Assembly: GCA_002633005.1 (NCBI GenBank)
Contig: NMRA01000329.1
Coordinates: 115,843-179,842 of the forward strand
DNA length: 64,000 nt
Source of the DNA: Phoronis australis
Lineage: Eukaryota; Phoronida; Phoronidae
Direction of reading: 5' to 3'
A program made the translations under genes and the position numbers. Below the pieces are notes generated by a model. The model was not told the origin of the DNA and searched no databases. It worked only from the letters and a program-made list of their open reading frames with translations. Positions 56,550-64,000 of this stretch are shown piece by piece; positions within the stretch are counted from its first letter, which is position 1, and every line of letters starts with the position of its first letter.

Positions 56550-57073
56550 AGAGTCATCGAGGGTTCAGAAAATGTAATACATTTTCATCGGTTTAAAATG
56601 AATACCTAAAACAGACAAAAATTCGTGATGTGTGCTGTACAACAGAAAGCAAATAATAAAAATACGAAATTATCTCCATTCACGTTAACGTACTCTCCCC
56701 ATAATAGTTAAGCGGGGCCATTGTCAGCTTCTCGTGGAAGTATTTTCGTTACAATGGTAGCCTGGTCACAATTCGCTATTTCAGATCACGTTCTTTCGCC
56801 ACGTTCTGTTTTAACCAGCAGACTTGAGCCAGAGCAGTTGCACGTGTGGGTAGGTCTTCTGGGAAAGTCATTCAGCGACCTAATATGATTTCGAATTGCT
56901 TAAAAAGCGCAAAGGTACATCTATTGCTATAGGTCGTGGGTCGAGGGGGTTCAGTGTGGGTTGTGGATGTAGTGGGTCGAGGGGTTTTTAGAACAATCCA
57001 AATAATACCGCTTTGATGTACGAAAAGACTCCTAATCCTTCGTCAACTTCACAGACATCACAACAAACATTAA
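56550..57073. repeat. Direct duplication 2, right copy (524 bp)
   Basis: Partner of 55847-56370, differing by roughly six substitutions by eye (for example CTTCTTGTGG against CTTCTCGTGG). Very recent, or an assembly duplicate. Confidence 0.95.
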
Positions 57074-58552
57074 GAGATTAATCAGAATACCGCAATGCCG
57101 ACATTGGCCACTGTAGTGAGGCTACCCCAGGTAACAAGCATCTCAGTATTGTAAATAATTGGAAGTCGGGCCAAATTATCGTTAAAAAAAGAATCACAAG
57201 CCACCACTAGTACACGCGCGCTCTCTATAGCTAATGTAAAGTCGTCGAATAGCCTCATTGTTCACAATGACTGTACAATCAGGCTCACAATTCGCCATTA
57301 ATAATTGGTTTTCATGGATTGCAGCAGATGGCGCTTTTAAAAAGAAACAAAGAAACCTAACGCTCGCAGGATTTGTGGTCGACAAAGCGTGCACTGTTTA
57401 CCCCAAGGTATCCTGCGAATTCCTCGGCACATCACAGGCTAGATGGCGCCGTGACCTCTTGAAGTGAGCTAGTCGCTACATGTATCTGTGGGGTTCCCTG
57501 AAAGTCTTGGATAAAATAATTGCGGTTGTACACTGTAAACCAACACGCCTGTTTAGCGTGCGAGCGTCAAAGTCAATAAAACGAACAATGAATAAAACAA
57601 ACGACCAACATGCGTGTTTCTAAAACTAAAATCTAAATAGTAGCCTACTTTGGATTTTTGCAATCTGTGATCGAGTTATAAGAGAAATTAGCGAAATTTT
57701 TTTTCAACATCGCTCCACTAGCTAAGCCATGATTGTTCATTTTTAATTGAGTAGGTCGGATTAGTCACAGTCTAACTTCAGCTGGCTTAGACATTGAGTT
57801 AACAAATCTCAAATGTTGGCGTAGGAGTTGTCTCATGAAGGTGATCAAAGTCTGTGTGGTCACTGAATCCCATCCTTCACACAGGATGTAGAGAGTGTAA
57901 TGACCTGTAAAACTTTGTGATTGGTCTATAATGAACGCGCTCTTAAATAGTGATTTAAGTCCATTGTTCTGTGCTACAAGAACGATATGTTTTACCAGTG
58001 CTTCTTGTCTCTGAAATGACTTCAGACAGTTATATGCAATGCTAAACTGGTGACATTTTTGTATCAGATGGCAGCGTCCAAACGTTCGGTGGAAATAGCG
58101 GTGGGGCTCCATGTGCGTTCCCATTTGTCTACAGGGAACGGACGTACTTCCGGTGTACTAGTTTCAACCATAACAAGCCGTGGTGTGCTACTACTTCTGA
58201 TTACTCGAGAGACAGGAAATGGGGTAACTGCGCAGGTAATACAGTAAGAATAATTTTGAAATCCTTTGTGCATAAAATTACGTAATTTAGATATGTTGGT
58301 CCTTGGTTCTGGGCTATTGCATGGCTAAGGGGTTCTCACGATGCAAAGAAAGTTACAAAATTTATTGCGTTCCTCAAAGAAAGACATTTCGATTAACACA
58401 AATTACCATTACAAAACAAGTCACAACTAGCCCCATACTCAGAAGAGAAGTGGTTTTAAGCTTAGACACATGTCTGCCACTCGCATGACCTGCCACGTTA
58501 CTCGCTTTCGTTGACCCTTCCCCCACAAATTCCTACCAAGCATACGGAAGGC
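57074..58552. other. No recognised gene
   Basis: Open frames at 57258-57467 (plus) and 57765-58124 (minus, 119 codons) look no more coding-like than expected and show no domain. The second is the longer and is listed as unexplained. Confidence 0.45.
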
Positions 58553-58740
58553 TAGTCTTGGCACAAAGCTGTATACTAAATATACAGTTTTGCGCTGATG
58601 TGGGTAACAAAATGACCAGATAAAATCTGACACAAAATTAATGACACTAATTTTGTGTCAGGTTTAATCTTACCACTCTTTTACCCACATACAGTAGGCG
58701 AAAAGCTGTATATTTAGTGCACAGCTTTGTACCAAGGCTA
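58553..58740. mobile_element. Foldback (MITE-like) element
   Basis: Two arms of about 90 bases (58553-58640 and 58648-58740) are reverse complements with scattered mismatches. Landmarks are GCTGTATACTAAATATACAG against CTGTATATTTAGTGCACAGC, TGTGGGTAA against TTACCCACA, and TGACACAAAATTA against TAATTTTGTGTCA around a seven-base loop. GGCTA occurs at both ends and could be a target duplication. It is non-coding. Confidence 0.9.
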
Positions 58741-59621
58741 AGTGGTACCTAGCTGTATTTTGACGATAGCTATCATACAGCTAGCTGGCTGGCAGAAAGG
58801 AAGGCCATCAAAGGCTGTTTTGTTTGCGTTACCTGCACCCGTGAACTATCGCTAATATCCCGGTAAATTCTATGTTATAATGCTTGCACAAAGTAGAATA
58901 TTATATAAAGTACGGTATACAACAACTTGAGATCGCTGAAAGGTTGCTTGCTGATCAAAATGTCACTCTCTGTCTCCGACGCATTGATGCGACTCAACTG
59001 AATAAAATTCATTACCGGGTTTATAATACTTGGATCATACAGATACCCTGGAGAATAAGAAAATAATGGCCAGCTAGAGAACACCAGTTACCGTTACATT
59101 TTACACACATGACGGTAAACATCAGAAGCTTGTGAATCAAGTCGTGTTCGAAGAATACCAGCGCCACTAATACATGTACGCGATCTTCAAGGACCAAAAT
59201 GGTGTTATTTTGTAGGTAAAAACATCAACTTGGATTGTTGACCACTTGAATTGATATTTTTTAAACACATTTGAATGCATGGGTGTTTAAATGCGTCAAA
59301 ACAGTTGCCTCTTCCTAGTACTGTCTTAGTGGTGTAATTCATTTTAATCCAGGAATCCAATATTATGAGGGCGTATATGACCTTTTTAAACTGTATTCAA
59401 CCATCTAAAGCACCAAAACCATTGAATCTGACTTGGATAAAACTGCAAAACTTATGATGTCAACAGTCATTTCAGTAATGTTCTTATAAAAAACATATCT
59501 TAAGATTTGTTTTTTTATGAATTTTACCGTCAAATCGTCGTTTGCTTAAACGAACACTGTTGTTCACAAGCATGAAAATGCATCGTTATCGATGATTGTG
59601 TTATGGATTTCATAATTGCAG
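58741..59621. other. Upstream flank of the first CCP exon
   Basis: No exon was recognised. It ends in the acceptor TAATTGCAG of CCP1. Confidence 0.5.
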
Positions 59622-59807
59622 ATTTGACATGCACAGTTCCAACACCAAACTTCTGCACCAGAAATACTAAGAAAACAACAGTGAATGTGAACACAACTGT
59701 AAGTTTCACATGTGATGCGGGATACGAGTTTCCTGATCACAGCACTACTATTAGCTCCACCTGTATTGATCATGAAACATGGTCGAAGGATATAAATAAT
59801 TGCTCAG
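59622..59807 (+). CDS. CCP module exon 1
   Basis: 186 nt, acceptor TTGCAG and donor TCAG|GTGAGT. It encodes LTCTVPTPNFCTRN, VNVNTTVSFTCDAGYEF, SSTCIDHETWSKD and NNC. All four canonical Cys and the Trp are present, plus an extra Cys in PNFC where CCP3 has Ser. Confidence 0.9.
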
Positions 59808-62743
59808 GTGAGTAATTACTTTGCACATATAGGCGGACCACGTAAAAATTAAAAAATTTGTCTATAAAGTTTGTAACTTCCAATTGCAGTGCGAATTGAT
59901 TAGTTCTAATGATTTTCGAGCAAGTGAAGTTGCAATTCTCGGTAGTAAAACGTCAGTCCTGAGAACTGGAAGTCGCATGATTAAATTCTCACTGCGCAGT
60001 GCCTATTAAAGGGGCGACTCTTTTACTTCGCCCATACAACCGGTCTCCGTTACATCTCTTATCACACCTACTTAGGGAGCCTCTTTTGACACTCAAATGC
60101 TTGCAATTTCCAATCAAAAAGTGTAAATTCAGTCTTTTAAATGATTTGTGGTCTCCTTGATAGTGTTGCATCGTTGTGAATTAATCATAGTTGCAGCTAG
60201 GTTGGTACTTACAACAAGATCGTTGCATTTTGCTAGTAGTGCTGTAAAAGTATTTACAGCAGACCGAAAACGTCTGGTTGATGTCGTGCATTTTTATGTG
60301 AAAACAATACTTTCGCTGTTCAGAAATTTTTTGCATTGAATCGTGCAACAAACATTTTCCAGTGGTTACGATAAACACGGAGAACATCACAGTCAACGAG
60401 AACTTAATAGTAAGTTTCACATGTGATTCTGGCTACCAGCTGTCCGATTATAACACTACGGTAATGTCTTCCTGCGAAGGACCTGGAACAAAGTGGACGG
60501 GGATCGATGTTTGCACAAGTAAGGTCCCGCTTCTCTAAGATCAAAAGGTTACAACCTCAGACTGTTCATATCTGCATCTGCCGCTTTTCTACAACCAGTG
60601 TCTAGACTTCAACATGACGAAACTAAATGTTGCCTGGAGGACTTAGTCAATAATCTCATTAACTTCATTCTTTCAAAGCAGATTAGTTTTCATCACTTTT
60701 AGTCCGACGTCGAAGATGGTTTCAGCACTGAAGCCAAAGTGAAACAATGGCATTATTTCTTGAACTTTATGTTCTAGGAATTGTTGTTAATTTTGCCCAT
60801 CTATGCACAAAATCCTGACAATATTGCTGCTTATTTTCCTCCATCTAGATATCATCTAACGTTGCGTCAAATAACTCCATTGAATGGAAATTTGTATTGT
60901 GCGGGACAAAAATGTGAACAGGGATTGAAGTGTATAAAAACCACACTCATTATACATGTATTTGCCTAGTTCTACAGTGTACGAGAAGAAGAAAACATGT
61001 ACAGGTACATGAGAATATAATGTGTCCAGGTATATTGACTATAAGTAAGGTTTCTAAATTATGAGAATTAAAAATTTCCCATTGAAAAAGTATTTGTTTT
61101 CGGGGAAGTGTGGTATGGAGAAGAACTTTTTGTCTGGGGTCTATTTCCTGAAAAGTTACTTCAGATTTAAGAAAAAAGCTTGGCCTTGTACGACTCGCTT
61201 CACGATTTCTGACTGAAGGTTTAGCGACACAAATATAATGATACTGCGTCCCAGAAATTGTTTATACAAATTATCTAAGTAGCTCAAGGGTATTGGTCTT
61301 CTCCTAGAAACAGTGTAGTTTTGCTAAAGTGAGATTTATTTTTTTTCAGAAATTGCTGCGGGGAGCGTAAGACCGAATTTCTGAATGAACTCATAAGTCA
61401 CTTTTCAGGAAACGCACATGTAGATTTGGCATTATTTGAAGGTGCGAACAAGACCCAACAGGTTCGTATCGTTTAAAATGCAAACGATTTAGGTCCCATT
61501 GTTATAGAATTGTCATTATATTTTACAAAAGGTCATCCTATACAAATGACATGCACAGTTCCGGCGCCAGACTTCAGCACCAGAAACTATGGGAATTCCA
61601 CAGTCAATATGAACACGACAGTAAGTTTCACATGTGATGGTGGCTTCAAGTTTCTCGATCACAACACCACGATAATGTCAACATGCACAGGGCAAGAAAC
61701 TTCTTCGACTGACTCAACCACTTGTACAAGTAAGTTACTTCACTTATGTAACGCAGATCAACTTGGCCATTGAAATGATAATCACTGTTGTGCGCATGAG
61801 TAAGGCTTTGAAACCGTGTTTTAAATACGTACTCGACGAGCGGTGGATCTAATTACAGTTGCAAAATGATGTTCTCGTTTGCATTTCGTTATAATTTTGA
61901 GAGAGGTTCCGACGTGCACCTTCCCAGTATAGGATTTTGGCATCATTAAGAAACACTGGCGCATCTAGGATCTTGCGAGGCGTTCACAATTCGCGTAGCA
62001 GAAACGTTGAACATTCACTACATCCAGTTTCAAGAGAATGTGTGATGGGAACCCACGCCTATAGGCAAGCTGTCTTCATTTTTTCAATTTCTTATTTTTA
62101 TTATAAACGATCACAATTTGACGAGACTCACGTTTATTTTGGTTAAAGATTCCATGAACACATTTTACTTTATAAACTGTGACATACACACCTCCGAGTC
62201 TAGAAATCAGCACCATCAGCACCGAAGACACTGGAAACATCACAGTCAACGTTAACACGACAGCAAGTTTCGCATGTAATGCCGACCACTGGCTTCACGA
62301 TCACAAAGCCACGGTAATGTCTACTTGGACTGGACAGAAAAAATGGTCGACGGGTGTTAAAAGTTGTACAAGTAAGTTACAGTGTACTTAGTGTAAGGCA
62401 ATTTGAAATTCCGATTAAAAATTGAAAGCCCCAACAATAGGCAAACTTAGACAAATAAAAAAGCAAATACCTTTACATCTGTATGTTGTTTCAGTATCTT
62501 TCATGAATTCATGGTCTGTACCTAGAACCAGTCATAAGAACTGGGTTTCTGTATTTTCAGTGATAATATGCACCGAACCAACAGAGGTGTTCAGCACCAT
62601 GGACACTGACAACACAGTTTTCAGCGTAAATACAGCTGTAAGTTTCTTCTGTGAGGCTGGACATGTGCTGCCCAACCATGCCAACTTGACAACCTCCACG
62701 TGTACTGAGCAAGAAACATGGTCAAGTGATGTTCAACGTACAT
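59622..62743 (+). CDS. Multi-CCP (sushi) domain protein, five module exons, partial gene
   Basis: Five consecutive exons each encode about one CCP/sushi module of 55-65 residues and each is phase 1 at both ends, the symmetrical arrangement that allows module duplication. CCP modules form small two-disulfide beta-sandwiches (Cys1-Cys3, Cys2-Cys4) and serve in complement regulators, adhesion proteins and cell-surface receptors. The repeated core is VNxNTTVSFTCDxGY, with NTT glycosylation signals in most modules, then STCxxxETWS and a final Cys. The modules are close relatives of one another, and CCP1 and CCP3 are nearly the same around TCTVPxPxF. The gene may start at the signal-peptide exon at 50719. 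It either ends shortly after CCP5 or continues beyond the window. No transmembrane or other domain was seen, so location (secreted or surface) is unresolved. Confidence 0.85.
60324..60518 (+). CDS. CCP module exon 2
   Basis: 195 nt, acceptor GTTCAG and donor ACAA|GTAAGG. It encodes IFCIESCNKHFPVV, VSFTCDSGYQL, SSCEGPGTKWTG and DVC. It also carries five Cys, the extra one in IESC. The usual NTT after VN is replaced by NLI. Confidence 0.85.
61532..61729 (+). CDS. CCP module exon 3
   Basis: 198 nt, donor ACAA|GTAAGT, acceptor ACAAAAG (poor polypyrimidine tract). It encodes MTCTVPAPDFSTRN, VNMNTTVSFTCDGGFKF, MSTCTGQETSS and TTC. The four Cys are present, but the conserved Trp before Cys4 is replaced by Ser (ETSS against ETWS). 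Confidence 0.85.
62212..62371 (+). CDS. CCP module exon 4, degenerate
   Basis: Homology to the other modules starts near 62179 (VTYTPPSLEISTI) and ends at donor ACAA|GTAAGT. Cys1 is TAC (Tyr) and Cys3 is TGG (Trp, in MSTWTGQ), while Cys2 (FACNAD) and Cys4 (KSCTS) remain. The base pattern TGACATAC against TGACATGC in CCP3 shows the alignment is firm. The usual acceptor before the Cys1 block is missing, and a TAA lies just upstream in frame. The first usable phase-1 acceptor is TCTAG ending at 62211, which would start the exon after the Cys1 position. It is either a one-disulfide variant or a pseudo-exon. The end coordinate is approximate to within a base or two. Confidence 0.55.
62561..62743 (+). 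CDS. CCP module exon 5
   Basis: Acceptor TTTTCAG. It encodes VIICTEPTEVFSTMD, VNTAVSFFCEAGHVL, TSTCTEQETWSSD and VQRT. Cys4 is TGT at 62743-62745 and overlaps a good donor (ACAT|GTAAGT). If spliced there (183 nt, phase 1 to 1) the next exon must restore Cys4. If not spliced, the frame ends after TCKFGRKSV at a stop near 62769 and this would be the last exon. Confidence 0.85.
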
Positions 62744-64000
62744 GTAAGTTTGGTCGTAAATCAGTGTAGTCTATTGCATAGCAAGGCAATTATTTCGTTA
62801 TCAAGACACAAACTTTTGGTAGTTATTTACTTTTCATCTTTAACGGGAGATGAAATACATTGTCTTCAGGTAACTGTAAATTCACGATATGTCAAAATGA
62901 TACGGGTTGTTCAATCACAACCGTCCAATGAAAATAACAAAGGAACTCGGCAGCAAGAGACATGAGGCATGTTCAAGAAACTGACTTAAGTTCATGTTTG
63001 ACTTAAGTTTAAGATCTGTCTTAACTTCCATGGAAAGCAGTGTGAATTGATGGGGTTACCCTCATTGTAAATATTACATAAATAAATAAACAAATAAACT
63101 TCCAAACTTTTGAAACTTCCAAAAACTAAGACAAAACTTATGTCAAACACTTAAGTCAAACTTAATATCTCTGTCTTCAATTGGTTTTGAGACAAATTTA
63201 GCTTTTATTTTAAAATTTACTAAAATTTTAAGATTTTCCTAAGCTATTTCAGTTTTGTTGAAACCTGTCCCTGGTCGATTCTACGTAAGGTCACTCTATA
63301 TTTTCTATTCTGACTGTGTGTGCGTGAATTTACTGGAAGACGGATGCAAATATAGTGACTGTGCAGTGTTACTGTGGTCGGTTTCATTTATGCTCGGGTT
63401 ATGTGTAAACCTTGCATTAGGTTTGTGTGATTGACCTATTCTTATTCTGAGTTCTGGTATTAAACGAATGGGTGTTGTTTCGTTTGTGGGTGAATGTTTG
63501 GTGAAATCGACAAGTGAAGAACAGGTGAGTAATCATCCGCTATCACACGTACATTCGATTTACCGCCGTCTAACAAGGGCTAAAGGACAGACAGCGAGCA
63601 AATCTTATTTCCCGCACAACTGTCATGCGAATATCAATAATTTTGTAAGGCCAATTGCGGGCCAATCTTAGGAGCAAATCCCACTACTGTTGGATGACCA
63701 ACCATCACCGTATGACGCTTTACAAAAACGAGATGGCCCACACAACGTCGTAGGAGTGGCACTCGCATCTGCAGACATTGTTTTAAATGCAACCAAATTG
63801 CAGTTTCACCACCTGCTATGTACAACACACGCACACCACACTTCATGTAAGAACTTCAGATTCCTGAGACACGCAGTCTTCACAGATTTCATATCCTGAG
63901 TTTTTAGGTCGGGGGGCCATTACAATAATTTTTGTCTGGCTCTGATGATTACGACTTCCATTTTCAAGATTGTTTAACGAATAATAACGTATTTGGGTGA
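62744..64000. other. Right edge, no further CCP exon recognised
   Basis: Contains an eroded inverted-repeat element at about 62975-63180 (TTTGACTTAAGTTTAAGA facing CACTTAAGTCAAACTTA). No other exon of the CCP gene was recognised, so it may end at CCP5 or continue outside the window. Confidence 0.5.
62975..63180. repeat. Eroded foldback element with ACTTAAGT words
   Basis: Left part GACTTAAGTTCATG and TTTGACTTAAGTTTAAG, right part CTTATGTCAAACACTTAAGT and CAAACTTA, in inverted orientation. A similar GACTTAAGTTTAAGTC word occurs near 23184. Confidence 0.65.

Noticed and set aside
55847-57073. Short LTR retrotransposon (TRIM) with 524-bp LTRs
   Set aside because: The repeats do not begin with TG and end with CA, there is no primer-binding site next to the left copy, and an ambiguous base marks the junction.
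57765-58124. 119-codon minus-strand frame
   Set aside because: No recognisable domain or copy elsewhere in the window; kept only as a note in the regional entry.

Overview
This window is animal nuclear DNA, not bacterial. It is AT-rich, has long introns with GT..AG (and some GC..AG) boundaries and no operon structure, and is crowded with small inverted-repeat elements and decayed retrotransposon pieces. The protein families (pancreatic-type lipases with a PLAT domain, CCP/sushi modules, a THAP zinc finger) and the repeat style fit a non-bilaterian marine animal, most likely an anthozoan cnidarian such as a coral or sea anemone. That assignment is inference from family style; another marine invertebrate is possible.

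Left half (1-36,224, minus strand): a tandem cluster of at least three pancreatic-lipase-family genes. Gene C enters at 1674 with a signal peptide and N-terminal lipase exon and runs off the left edge. Gene A (about 15,224 down to 6,051) and gene B (about 36,224 down to 24,560) each show nine matching coding exons. These carry the whole catalytic core (Ser in GHSLGSH, Asp in LDPADP, His in ACDHLR), the lid loop, and most of the C-terminal PLAT domain. Exon lengths are 272, 147, 106, 132, 117 (A) or 108 (B), 116, 124, 118 and 195 nt, identical in A and B except the lid exon, with matching intron phases. Each gene lacks a confidently found first exon (signal peptide) and last short exon. Expected products are secreted digestive or extracellular triglyceride/phospholipid lipases. 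A THAP-domain fragment lies inside intron 9 of gene B.

Middle (36,225-59,621): mostly repeats. They include a 0.9-kb tandem duplication at about 43.0-44.8 kb, a decayed non-LTR retrotransposon on the minus strand (ORF1 near 48 kb, endonuclease near 46 kb), an internally deleted inverted copy of it at 52.4-53.0 kb, a decayed multi-stop ORF at 53.2-54.9 kb, a repeat rich in CCTGGTTTAA-like motifs at 55.3-55.7 kb, and a 524-bp direct duplication at 55.8-57.1 kb. A second direct duplication lies at 18.3-19.8 kb. Both duplications have an ambiguous base at or near the breakpoint, so assembly artefact must be considered.

Right end (59,622-62,743, plus strand): five consecutive CCP/sushi module exons, each in phase 1-1, from a multi-CCP secreted or membrane protein that may continue past the right edge. 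A phase-1 signal-peptide exon at 50,719-50,776 is a plausible first exon. The fourth CCP exon has lost Cys1, Cys3 and its usual splice acceptor, so it is either a single-disulfide variant or a dying exon.

No CRISPR array, tRNA gene, rRNA gene or clearly novel defence-type system was seen. The strongest points for follow-up are the near-identical catalytic exon 4 shared by genes A and B, the GC-AG intron in both, the lid-length difference, the CCP4 exon, the composite inverted-repeat/minisatellite element in gene B intron 2, and the strong excess of the palindrome TACATGTA.
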